Source: TMP-86 sp044226865
GTDB lineage: Bacteria > Pseudomonadota > Gammaproteobacteria > Steroidobacterales > Steroidobacteraceae
Assembly: GCA_044226865.1 (NCBI GenBank)
Contig: JBGAGE010000006.1
Coordinates: 434,001 to 498,000 of the forward strand
DNA: 64,000 nucleotides
Reading direction: 5' to 3'
Shown: piece after piece, positions 9,314-17,436 of the stretch
Layout: each line of letters opens with the position of its first letter
Position numbering within the stretch: the first letter of the stretch is position 1
The notes under the pieces: generated by a model
The model's input: the letters and a program-made list of their open reading frames with translations, nothing else
Told to the model about the DNA's origin: nothing
Database searches by the model: none
Made by a program: the position numbers and the translations under genes

Positions 9314-9324
9314 GATTGAGGATC

Positions 9325-10569
9325 CTATGTCCGGGGAAGGGGCCAATGACGAACGGTCGGCAGACCGGACGGCACGTGAAGTGGAATGTCGGGCGCCGCC
9401 GATTCGTCGGTGAGCGTCTTCAGGAAGGCGACGAGGTCGTCAACGTCCCGGCGATTCAAGGTCGGTGCGGGCAGGGCGATATGCCAGTGCAGTTCGAGGT
9501 GTTCGGCGGCGGGCGCGGCATGGCCACGGTGATCGTTGTAGAACGCCGCCACTTCGTCGAGCGTGCCGAACCTGCCGGAATGCATATAGGGCGCCGTGAC
9601 CGCGATGTTGCGCAGCGAGGGAATCCGGAATGCGCCGTTGAGGGCGCCGGACCCGGCGTGCATCCCCGCGCCGTGGTCGAACTCCTTGCCCGCCGGCTCC
9701 GGCGTGCCGATGACCGCGAGTTCGCCATTGGTGAACAGCGGTGGCGTGTGACATTGCGAGCAACGCACGGTGAAGGACCGGAACACGGCGTGGCCGCGTT
9801 TTTCCTGTTCGCTCAGCGCCGCTTCATCCCCATGCGCGTAACGGTCGTAGCGGCTGTCGAGCGACACCAGTGAGGCCTCGAATGCGGCCAGGGCCTTGGT
9901 GACCAGCGCCATGCTGATGTGCCCCGCCTGAGGGCCGAAAGCCTGCTGGAATGCCTGGCGGTAGGCCATGTTCGCGTTCAGTTCGCTTTCCAATTGCTGT
10001 TCGGAATTGGCCATTTCGTCCGCCGCGAACAATGGTCCGGCGACCTGCGCCTCGAGCGAATCAGCGCGCCCATCCCAGAAGAAGCGGGACAGGAACGCCA
10101 GGTTCCACAACGGCGGGGCGCCGCGGGGTAGTTCCGTGCCGCCCGCGCGATGAGCGCCTTCCCCTTGCGCGCCGCGGCCGGCGCTGCGGCCATGTGCATC
10201 GGCCATGCCCCAATCAGGGTGGTGACAATGCGCACACGACAGGCTGTGGTCGCCCGACAGCAGGGGATCGAAGAACAGGAGCCGGCCGAGATCGATTTGC
10301 TCGGGGGTGAATCCATCGCGCACCGCCGGCAACGGAACGCGCAGGCCGCCGAACCCCTGCGGCGAGGAGTAGAGTTGATACAAGCTCGCCAGCCGGCAGC
10401 CTCCCTTTTCGTCAAGTGCGAATGAGCGCGGGCAATCGTGCCGCAGGTCCACGGTGACCTCGGCGGACGCGACGGGCATCGAACTCCCCGCGGCGCCCGG
10501 GTGCACGGGCGCCACGGCTAACACCGCCAACGCGATGAGCGGGACCTGTGCTCCTCGCCGGGGTTTCAA
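9325..10569 (-). CDS. Di-haem cytochrome c peroxidase / MauG-like protein
   Basis: This 414-residue periplasmic protein starts with a signal peptide ending near PGAAGS. It has two haem c sites, CAHCH near residue 115 and CSQCH near residue 270. Conserved family segments are LGRLLFFDPLLSGDHSLSC, FWDGRADSLEAQ and APYMHSGRFGTLDEVAAFYNDH. Family members reduce peroxide or carry out MauG-type protein oxidations. The start is TTG 10569, which overlaps the upstream gene's stop (TTGA), and no downstream Met would keep the signal peptide. It ends 11 nt before the beta-helix/cytochrome gene, so it could supply electrons to, or mature, another protein encoded here. Confidence 0.9.
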   Translation of the reverse strand: MKPRRGAQVPLIALAVLAVAPVHPGAAGSSMPVASAEVTVDLRHDCPRSFALDEKGGCRLASLYQLYSSPQGFGGLRVPLPAVRDGFTPEQIDLGRLLFFDPLLSGDHSLSCAHCHHPDWGMADAHGRSAGRGAQGEGAHRAGGTELPRGAPPLWNLAFLSRFFWDGRADSLEAQVAGPLFAADEMANSEQQLESELNANMAYRQAFQQAFGPQAGHISMALVTKALAAFEASLVSLDSRYDRYAHGDEAALSEQEKRGHAVFRSFTVRCSQCHTPPLFTNGELAVIGTPEPAGKEFDHGAGMHAGSGALNGAFRIPSLRNIAVTAPYMHSGRFGTLDEVAAFYNDHRGHAAPAAEHLELHWHIALPAPTLNRRDVDDLVAFLKTLTDESAAPDIPLHVPSGLPTVRHWPLPRT

Positions 10570-11582
10570 TATTGCTTCTCACCGGTCAGCGGGTCTTCCC
10601 CGCCATGACCTGCGATACCTGTCCGTGCACGGCTCAGCAGGCCGGGATGCGTTGCCAGCAGCGCGTGCCGCTTCGCCTTGAATCCTCCCAGGAGCTTGCG
10701 GTTCTTCATGCGGTCGGCAATGCCGATGCCGGTCATCCAGGCATCGGCGAGGTTTTGCAGGTCGGCCTCCCGAGGATCGAGCGCCAGCAGCTCATCGAGT
10801 GCCTGCTCGAGGCGCTCGGTCGCGCTGGTCTGATCGTACGCTTGAGCCAGCAATCCAAGGCGTTCCGGATCCTTTGGATCGATGCGCCTGGCCTGTTCAA
10901 GCAACTCGACCGCCTTTTTCGGACTGCCGCCGAAGATCGGCGGTGTATCGAGGTACGCCTTGCCGAGATAAACGAAAGCCGCGCCGTCGCGCGGGGGCGG
11001 CGTTGCGGCAATCGCTTGATTGAGTACCGCGGTCGAGCGCCTGAATGCCACCACGAAATCCTTCGGATCCGAATATCGATTCATCAGCAAGTCCGCCTGC
11101 GCGCCCAGCATCTTCAGGGTGAGGTCGTCGGCGTACAGCGAACCTGCCTGCTTTCGCAGTGCTTCCAGTTGCTCGGACACCTTGGCGGTGCGCGCCAGCC
11201 ACTCGCCGGTCTGGGCGCCCGAGAAATCGAGGTCACGCTCGATGTTCACCTGCTTGAGGTAGGAAATGCCCGCGGCGAGGGCATCGGCCAGCAATTCCCC
11301 GGCCGGCGTGCCGGCCGCCGCGAGTTTGGCGTAGATGTCCGCGGAGCACGCGAGCTTGTTGCGGTCGGAGGTGAGCCGCGAAAGTTCCCGGGCGCGGGCA
11401 AGCAGGGCATCGGCGTCTCCCGCCATGTCGCAGGGGTAGGCGGCATCCTCCGCCGCGCGTGCATTTTGAGGTATCTCCGCCAGCGCCGCCGGAATCGCGG
11501 CGAACATCAATGCCGCTGCGGTGACTCCGGCGTGCAGGCAAGGGGCACGCCCTTTGGACACAAACCTCGATCGATTGCTCAC
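10566..11582 (-). CDS. Periplasmic TPR protein, TRAP-transporter TatT-like
   Basis: This 338-residue protein has a likely signal peptide (TAAALMFAAIPAALAEI). The rest is helical, with TPR-like repeats in the C-terminal half. The stretch from AFVYLGKAYLDTPPIFGG to AVELLEQARRIDPKDPERL resembles the TRAP-T (TatT) solute-binding partner family. I chose GTG 11582, preceded by GAGG, because the open frame upstream overlaps the cytochrome gene and lacks protein-like features. No TRAP membrane subunits are nearby, so it may be a periplasmic scaffold or substrate-binding protein for this cluster. Function unproven. Confidence 0.7.
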   Translation of the reverse strand: MSNRSRFVSKGRAPCLHAGVTAAALMFAAIPAALAEIPQNARAAEDAAYPCDMAGDADALLARARELSRLTSDRNKLACSADIYAKLAAAGTPAGELLADALAAGISYLKQVNIERDLDFSGAQTGEWLARTAKVSEQLEALRKQAGSLYADDLTLKMLGAQADLLMNRYSDPKDFVVAFRRSTAVLNQAIAATPPPRDGAAFVYLGKAYLDTPPIFGGSPKKAVELLEQARRIDPKDPERLGLLAQAYDQTSATERLEQALDELLALDPREADLQNLADAWMTGIGIADRMKNRKLLGGFKAKRHALLATHPGLLSRARTGIAGHGGEDPLTGEKQY

Positions 11583-11592
11583 GTCGGCGACC

Positions 11593-12288
11593 TCACGGTT
11601 GGGGGTGTTCGTTGCTGGTTGCAGGAGGAGGGTCGGATGCCTCGAGCGCCTGCATGAGTTCCGCGAGTGTCGCGTCGTCACGCACGGCACGGACCATGGC
11701 CAGCATCCGTGCGCCCGGCACGTCGCCCGGATCGGCACCACGCAGGCCGCTCTTAAAATGTCGGAATTGGCGCAGCAAATACGCCGCGCGTTGACCCGCA
11801 AGACGCGGTGCTTGCAGGGCGTCGTTGCCTTCACCCGCGGCGCCGTGGCAAGCCGCGCATGTTCCGAACGCCGGCGGCAACGGCTTGCCCGCTTCGCGGC
11901 GAGTGGTTGATGCGGATGGCGGCAATGCGCTCGCGTGGCGCGCCACCTCGAGCACGGCGGCGTCGTCGGGCAGCAGCGTTGCCATCGACACCATCTGCTG
12001 GCCGAGAGTGTCGCCCGGCGCCTGGCCGCGGCGGTTACGCCGGAAGTTGTCGAGTTGTCGCGCGAGATAGGCGGGAGAGAGCCCCTGCAGCCGCGGCGCA
12101 TCGAAGGCGTCCAGGCCCTCGCCGTGCTCGCCATGACACGAACCGCACAAGGGATACCACTGCGAACCGGCAGCGCGGGCCGCGTGCGGGTGGAGTGATG
12201 CCACGATGCCGAGCATGACGAGGGCGCCGGGGGCGCGATAGCGGCGGTTCGGCAAAACGCTGAACAGGGATCGGCGGGTGATCTTCAT
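11593..12288 (-). CDS. Di-haem cytochrome c4-like protein
   Basis: This 231-residue periplasmic electron carrier has an N-terminal signal sequence ending near HAARAAG. Two tandem class I cytochrome domains follow, with CGSCH near residue 47 and CAACH near residue 140. Each haem site is followed by an APRLQGLSPAYLARQLDNF-type helix and a Met-containing segment, the pattern of cytochrome c4. It lies directly downstream of the PQQ alcohol dehydrogenase and is the most likely acceptor of its electrons, passing them to a terminal oxidase. A short motif 13 nt upstream of its ATG is shared with the region upstream of the dehydrogenase. Confidence 0.9.
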   Translation of the reverse strand: MKITRRSLFSVLPNRRYRAPGALVMLGIVASLHPHAARAAGSQWYPLCGSCHGEHGEGLDAFDAPRLQGLSPAYLARQLDNFRRNRRGQAPGDTLGQQMVSMATLLPDDAAVLEVARHASALPPSASTTRREAGKPLPPAFGTCAACHGAAGEGNDALQAPRLAGQRAAYLLRQFRHFKSGLRGADPGDVPGARMLAMVRAVRDDATLAELMQALEASDPPPATSNEHPQP

Positions 12289-12301
12289 CTTACCGGTGGG
12301 C

Positions 12302-12321
12302 TAAAACGCGAGGATCCCTCA
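12302..12321 (-). promoter_or_regulatory. Repeated upstream motif, copy 1 (before cytochrome c4 gene)
   Basis: On the minus strand this reads CCTCGCGTTTTA at its gene-proximal end. The full 20-bp block matches 14710-14729, upstream of the PQQ alcohol dehydrogenase, at 16 of 20 positions including 12 in a row. A second shared AAGTT(A)CCGG element lies 37 bp away here and 26 bp away in the other copy. A 7-bp hairpin (ACTTCCT...AGGAAGT, 12321-12342) overlaps the gap. It may be a shared promoter or regulator site. Confidence 0.5.
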
Positions 12322-12418
12322 CTTCCTGGCAGACTAGGAAGTTACCGGTGAGAAGTCAAGCTGGCCCCCACCGGACTTCTTGCGCCCGCATCGACGCCGC
12401 GAGGGCGTAGATGCGAAC

Positions 12419-14665
12419 TCAATGCGTTTGCGATACCGGTGCTTTCGCGTCCGGTGGGGCGCTGCTCCGGCCGACCGCATAGGCCTGCCAGGCCTGATCG
12501 ACCAGGTAGGCATGGATGGCCTGCGCATCGCGGCGCGACAGCACATCGTCCCAACGCGCCATTCCCTTGCCCTGGTAGATGCCGGCGAGCACGATGTCAT
12601 AGAACAGCTGATGCGTGGCTGGCGACAGGCGACGCAGGTCCGGCAGCAATGCACGGCCGAACGCGTGGCAGCGGCTGCAGAAACGGGAGTAGAGCAGTTC
12701 GCCTTGCGGCACCAGTTCCGCTGATTCCCGCGCGGGCGGCTGCGGAAAAGCGGCTTCCACCCGGGGCGCGGGCACGGGCGGGGCCGTGCCATCCAGCTTG
12801 AAGGTGAGAATCCTGCCCTGGTTGCCGTACTTGTATGCCGCGCTCTCGGGCGGAAACGGCATGAACAGCACGCCGCCACCATAGCCTGCCATCACTGAAA
12901 TGTATTGCACGCCGTCGACACGAAAGGTCATCGGAGCGGCCATGATCGATGTGCCGACTTCGAGGGTCTTGAGGAGGTTGCCGCTGTCGGCGGCGTAGGC
13001 ATTCAGCATCCCGGTCGCGTCTCCGCGGATGACGAGGTTGCCCGCCGTCGACAGGACGCCGCCGTCCCATACGGTGGCACCGGGACGTTCCCAGGCGATC
13101 TTGCCGGTGCGCGGGTCCACGGCTCGCAGGAATCCGCGTGCGCGCGGCGGCTCGGGCGAGTCCTTGGCCAGCGTCTTCAGGTCGGGCAGAGGCCCAAACA
13201 AGCTGTCCAAGGCCTTGGGGTCGTAGTCGTTCGGGAAGAAGAACGCAAGCTGGAAATTTCCCTCGATGCTTTGCATGCGACGCTTGGCGAGATCCACGTA
13301 GATCATGGCCGCATCCATCACCGGGATGTATACGAGGCCCGTCGCGGGGCTGTAGGACATGGGTTGCCAGCCGTGCGCGCCGGGCGCCGGCGGGAACACC
13401 AGTTTCGGGGATTCATGCCAATTCGCCTGGGGCGCGGGAATGGGGCGATGGGTGGCCGGATCCAGTCCCTTGTTCCAGTTCATGTAGGCGAACGGCCACG
13501 CGGCGAGGAATTCCCCGCTCACCCGGTCGAGGACGTACAGGAAGCCGTTCTTATTGGCCTGCATCACGGCCTTGCGCCTGGAGCCGTGGAACTCGATATC
13601 GGCCAGTGTGAGCTTGGCGGTGGCGTCGAAGTCCCAGCCGTCCCCCGGCGTGGCCTGGTAGTGCCATGCATACTCGCCGGTGTCGGCGCGAATGGCGACG
13701 ATCGCGGCGGTGTACAGCTGATCGCTGCCGCCCTTGGCGCGTAATTCGATCCGATACGGCGATGCATGCGCGGTGCCGATGAACAGCAGCCGCGACTCGG
13801 GGTCATAGGTGATGCCGTCCCACGCGGATCCGCCACCGCCGTAGGACCAATCGTATTCCTTCGGCCATGTCTTCAGCGCGGCCTTCAGGTGCGGTTGGTC
13901 CTGCTCGCCCAGCTTCGGATCGCGGGGTGCCGTGTAGAACCGCCACTTGACCGTTCCGCTGGCGGCATCCACCGATGTGATGAATCCGCGCGCCCCGGGG
14001 AAGTCCGATCCGCCGTTTCCGATGATGACCTGATCGCCGGCGAGCACCGGCGCGCCGCTGATGAAATAATGGAAGGCGCCGGGCCCGCGCTCGGTCAGCG
14101 TGTCCGTGCGCCAGATGCGCTTGCCGGTCCTGGCATCGATGGCATGCAGGTATCCGTCGAGGGAGCCCACGTACACCCGCCCGTTGGCAACCACCACGCC
14201 GCGGTTCACCACGTCGCAGCATGCATACCGGCCCCACCATTGGCCGTCGACGCGGGGGTCGTAGACCCACAGCTCGGTACCGGTCACCGCATCGAGGGCG
14301 TAGACGATGCCCCAATTGCCGACGGCATACATGACGCCGTCGACCACGATCGGCGTCGCTTCAAGTCCACGGTTGGTGTTCAGCTTGTACTCCCAGGCGA
14401 AGCCCAGTCTTTGCACATTGCCGTCGTTGATGGAGTCCAGCGGCGAGAAGTAGGTGTTCTCGGCATCGCGTCCCCCGCTCAGCCATTGATCCGGTTGTTG
14501 CGCAGCGGCAGCGAGCCGTGCCGCGTCGATCTTCCCGAAGGATCGGTGCTCAGGCGCAGGGATTGCCTGCGACGGATGCCGGGGTTTGCAGGCTGGCAAC
14601 AGCGCAATGCCCACGCACAACAGGATGGCAGCCGCCGTGCGCAAAGCCGCTTGATGATTGCTCAT
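12419..14665 (-). CDS. PQQ-dependent quinohaemoprotein alcohol dehydrogenase, lipoprotein-like
   Basis: This 748-residue enzyme should oxidise an alcohol in the periplasm using PQQ and pass electrons through its own haem c. The N-terminus has a hydrophobic stretch ending LLPAC, a possible lipobox. An eight-bladed propeller follows with repeated A-x-D-x-x-T-G-x-x-x-W motifs. The adjacent-cysteine pair is in YACCDVV near residue 155, and WDFDAT near residue 350 carries the presumed catalytic Asp. The C-terminal haem site is CSRCH near residue 670. ATG 14665 follows AGGAGG. The cytochrome c4-like gene lies downstream and a TonB receptor diverges upstream, so the substrate may enter by that receptor. 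The substrate is unknown. Confidence 0.92.
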   Translation of the reverse strand: MSNHQAALRTAAAILLCVGIALLPACKPRHPSQAIPAPEHRSFGKIDAARLAAAAQQPDQWLSGGRDAENTYFSPLDSINDGNVQRLGFAWEYKLNTNRGLEATPIVVDGVMYAVGNWGIVYALDAVTGTELWVYDPRVDGQWWGRYACCDVVNRGVVVANGRVYVGSLDGYLHAIDARTGKRIWRTDTLTERGPGAFHYFISGAPVLAGDQVIIGNGGSDFPGARGFITSVDAASGTVKWRFYTAPRDPKLGEQDQPHLKAALKTWPKEYDWSYGGGGSAWDGITYDPESRLLFIGTAHASPYRIELRAKGGSDQLYTAAIVAIRADTGEYAWHYQATPGDGWDFDATAKLTLADIEFHGSRRKAVMQANKNGFLYVLDRVSGEFLAAWPFAYMNWNKGLDPATHRPIPAPQANWHESPKLVFPPAPGAHGWQPMSYSPATGLVYIPVMDAAMIYVDLAKRRMQSIEGNFQLAFFFPNDYDPKALDSLFGPLPDLKTLAKDSPEPPRARGFLRAVDPRTGKIAWERPGATVWDGGVLSTAGNLVIRGDATGMLNAYAADSGNLLKTLEVGTSIMAAPMTFRVDGVQYISVMAGYGGGVLFMPFPPESAAYKYGNQGRILTFKLDGTAPPVPAPRVEAAFPQPPARESAELVPQGELLYSRFCSRCHAFGRALLPDLRRLSPATHQLFYDIVLAGIYQGKGMARWDDVLSRRDAQAIHAYLVDQAWQAYAVGRSSAPPDAKAPVSQTH

Positions 14666-14709
14666 GATCGTCGCTGACCTCCTGAATCTCGGCCTCAAGC
14701 CCTCCGGCA

Positions 14710-14729
14710 TAAAACGCGAGGGGTTCTCA
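14710..14729 (-). promoter_or_regulatory. Repeated upstream motif, copy 2 (before PQQ dehydrogenase gene)
   Basis: This is the partner of the 12302-12321 motif. TAAAACGCGAGG on the plus strand is identical in both copies, and the following CTCA also matches. Here it lies 44 nt upstream of the dehydrogenase ATG, inside the divergent 247-bp control region shared with the TonB receptor. Confidence 0.5.
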
Positions 14730-14748
14730 TCTTCTAAGTTCCGGCAAG

Positions 14749-14777
14749 TTGACAAGCACAGGACCGGCGCTCATATT
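14749..14777 (+). promoter_or_regulatory. Predicted sigma-70 promoter for the TonB receptor
   Basis: A perfect -35 TTGACA (14749-14754) is followed by a 17-bp spacer and a -10 CATATT (14772-14777, 4 of 6 consensus bases). It points toward the receptor gene. The predicted transcript would have a 5' leader of about 130 nt before ATG 14913. The call rests on sequence match only. Confidence 0.55.
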
Positions 14778-14912
14778 TCAAAGACATGTGAACGCCTCTT
14801 TGGAAGCGTGCAGGAAGACACGCATTTCCAGCGTGCCTGGGATTTCGTCAGCCTGGACGCGATCGTAAATGCATGGCTGCGTGCACGACGAAGAATAATG
14901 GGAGATGATGCA

Positions 14913-17186
14913 ATGAGTCAAAGAACCGCCCTCGTCCTGATCGCGGCCCTGACCCTCACCGGTCGGCTCGTGCACGCTGCCGGCGCGGAACTCGAGGAAG
15001 TGGTGGTCACCGCCACCAAGCGCTCCGAATCGTTGCAACGCGTCCCATTGTCGGTCACCGCCATGACGAGCGCAGCGTTGGAGCAGAAGAGCGCCGAGAA
15101 TTTCGCCGATTACGCGCGCTCGGTGCCCTCGCTTTCGTTCATCGACCTTGGCGCAGGGCGTCAGCGCGTCGCGATCCGCGGCATCGATTCCAAGACGGGC
15201 AGCACGGTGGTCGGATACTACCTGGATGAAACGCCGATACCGGACAGCAGTTCGGCGAGCGCCGAAAAGGTGGCCTTCGATCCATCCTTGATCGACGTCG
15301 ACCGGGTGGAGGTACTGCGAGGACCTCAAGGCACCGTGTACGGTGCGGGCTCCATGGGCGGCACGATCCGCGTGATTCCGAAGGCGCCGAACGTGCGCGA
15401 GCAGCAGGCGCACCTCAATGCCAAGGTCCTGAGTACCGATGGCAGCGGCTCCCCCGGATACGAAGCCGATTTCATGCTGAACACCCCGCTGATCGCCGAC
15501 CGCCTGGGTCTGCGCATCGTCGGCTGGTACAGCAAGAACGATGGCTTCATCGAGAGGCGGGTGGCGACGCCGGCGAGCCTTGCCGCCAATCGCGCGTCCG
15601 GCGCGCCGCTGGTATTCGAGCGGGTCGACCGGGTGCCCGAGTCCAAGACCTACGGCGGACGCGTGGCGTTGCGATTCCAGGCGACGGACGCCGCTGCCAT
15701 CGAGGTCAGCGCCTTTTCGCAGGACCAGGATTTCGGCGGATTCCAGGACATCACCACCGGTCCGTTGAATCCGCAGGACGATCTCGTCCAGAACTTCCTG
15801 TTCGACTACCAGGAGCGCAATCGCAACCGCCTGTCCATCGCGAACGTGAAGGGCTTGTTCGATGTGGGCTTCGCCGACATCGTGGCCAGCGTGTCCTATT
15901 CCAAGCGCACGCTATCGATGGACCAGGAGGCGGCCGCGGCGCTGGAGAGCGTGGGCATCGCCCCGATCTACGGCGCCGTCCCCATCCACGAGGATGCGTC
16001 GGACAAGAGCCGCACCGCCGAGGTGCGCATGTCCTCGAAAGCCGGCGGCGCATGGCAGTGGCTCGCCGGGGTGTTCTACGCGGACCAGGACGGTGAAACC
16101 AACATTCCCTGGCGGCCTGCTGGCTTCAGCGCCAATGTGTTTCCCGTGGCGGACGACAACCTGTTCACCGCGCACTTCTTCAATACCGTGCGGCAGAAGG
16201 CGGTGTTCGGTGAATTGGGCTATCAACTCACCCAGAAGCTGAAGATTTCGGCCGGCGCGCGCGTCTTCAAGATCGTCCGGCGCGACTACAACGCACAGAA
16301 CGGCCTGTTCACGGGCGTGGATACCGCGGACCAGCCCAATCCCTACGCCGATCCCCCGGCCATCGGCAGTGCCAGCAGCGCGGTCTACAAGTTCGACGCC
16401 AATTGGCAACAAAACGAAAATCTGCTGCTGTATGCGCACATCGCCGAAGGATTTCGTGGCGGCTACGGGCGGTCGCCATTGCCGGTCACCTGCGATGGTG
16501 ATCTTGCGCCGTTGGGCGAAACGTCGGGACCCGGGGTGGTGAAGCCGGACAAGCTTTGGAATTACGAGATCGGCATGAAGAGTAATTCAGCCGACAACCG
16601 CGTACGCGTGAATGCCTCGGGCTATCTCATCGATTGGAAGGACATTCAGAATTCCATTTTCCTTCCCTGCGGTTTCCCGCTGAACAAAAACCTCGGTGGC
16701 GTGCGCAACTACGGCGGCGAAGTGGAAGTCGAGGTGGCGGTCAACGAAGGACTCACGGTCGGAGCGTCGGCGGGTTACATCCACAGCGCGCTGCGGGAGG
16801 ATATCTACGGTATTCCGAACACCAAGGGCAAGCCGCTACCTGACGTGCCGAAGATCACCTCGGGTGCCTATGCAAGCTACGAGTTCGGCCTCGGCGGCAG
16901 TTGGTCCGGCATCGCCCGCACCGACTTCTCCTATACGGACGGATCGCTGTCGGCCTATGCGCTTGGCGGTGCCAATGTCGCCGACAAGGGCTCCCTGAAC
17001 CTGTGGGATGCACGCCTGACTTTGCAGCATGACCGCCTGAAGCTGGCGCTGTACGTCAAGAACATCCTCAATGACGTCGAGCGAACCGCGCTCGAGCGCG
17101 ACGTGTCGCTGAACGTGGCCGACCGGCTCAGGTACTCGGTCAATGCGCCGCGGACCATCGGAGTCAGCGTCGGCTACGAGTTCTAG
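14913..17186 (+). CDS. TonB-dependent outer-membrane receptor
   Basis: This 757-residue outer-membrane transporter has a signal peptide (ALVLIAALTLTGRLVHAA), then a TonB-box-like EEVVVTATKR and a plug domain with VAIRGID and VEVLRGPQGTVYGAGSMGGTIRV. A beta-barrel follows, ending in the outer-membrane signature VSVGYEF with terminal Phe. ATG 14913 has GGAG 8 nt upstream, while the open frame extends further without signal-like sequence. It resembles the large receptor families that import complex organic molecules in sphingomonads and their relatives. Divergence from the PQQ alcohol dehydrogenase suggests that it brings in, or binds, that enzyme's substrate. Confidence 0.92.
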   Translation: MSQRTALVLIAALTLTGRLVHAAGAELEEVVVTATKRSESLQRVPLSVTAMTSAALEQKSAENFADYARSVPSLSFIDLGAGRQRVAIRGIDSKTGSTVVGYYLDETPIPDSSSASAEKVAFDPSLIDVDRVEVLRGPQGTVYGAGSMGGTIRVIPKAPNVREQQAHLNAKVLSTDGSGSPGYEADFMLNTPLIADRLGLRIVGWYSKNDGFIERRVATPASLAANRASGAPLVFERVDRVPESKTYGGRVALRFQATDAAAIEVSAFSQDQDFGGFQDITTGPLNPQDDLVQNFLFDYQERNRNRLSIANVKGLFDVGFADIVASVSYSKRTLSMDQEAAAALESVGIAPIYGAVPIHEDASDKSRTAEVRMSSKAGGAWQWLAGVFYADQDGETNIPWRPAGFSANVFPVADDNLFTAHFFNTVRQKAVFGELGYQLTQKLKISAGARVFKIVRRDYNAQNGLFTGVDTADQPNPYADPPAIGSASSAVYKFDANWQQNENLLLYAHIAEGFRGGYGRSPLPVTCDGDLAPLGETSGPGVVKPDKLWNYEIGMKSNSADNRVRVNASGYLIDWKDIQNSIFLPCGFPLNKNLGGVRNYGGEVEVEVAVNEGLTVGASAGYIHSALREDIYGIPNTKGKPLPDVPKITSGAYASYEFGLGGSWSGIARTDFSYTDGSLSAYALGGANVADKGSLNLWDARLTLQHDRLKLALYVKNILNDVERTALERDVSLNVADRLRYSVNAPRTIGVSVGYEF

Positions 17187-17436
17187 CTGATCTTCACTTG
17201 ACGAGGTCGGCGTGCGCGGATGTGCGCGACCGAAGTAACTGCCTCGATTCGAATGGCGTGACGTCCGGTGCATCTTGGGCTGCGAGATTCAAGTGCAAGA
17301 ATCTGCTCGCGGCAACCGAGCTGACCCTTGCCGATGGAAGCCACAAGAGTCGGTGTTGTCCGTGCGGTGGATTTTCAACAGCGGTGGTCCGTGCCATCAT
17401 CGCCGCTTCATCCATTCCGATTCGATGGGGACTCCA

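Noticed and set aside
12321..12342. 7-bp hairpin as a transcription terminator after the PQQ dehydrogenase gene
   Set aside because: It has no following T-run on either strand and lies next to the repeated promoter-like motif, so it is not a convincing terminator.
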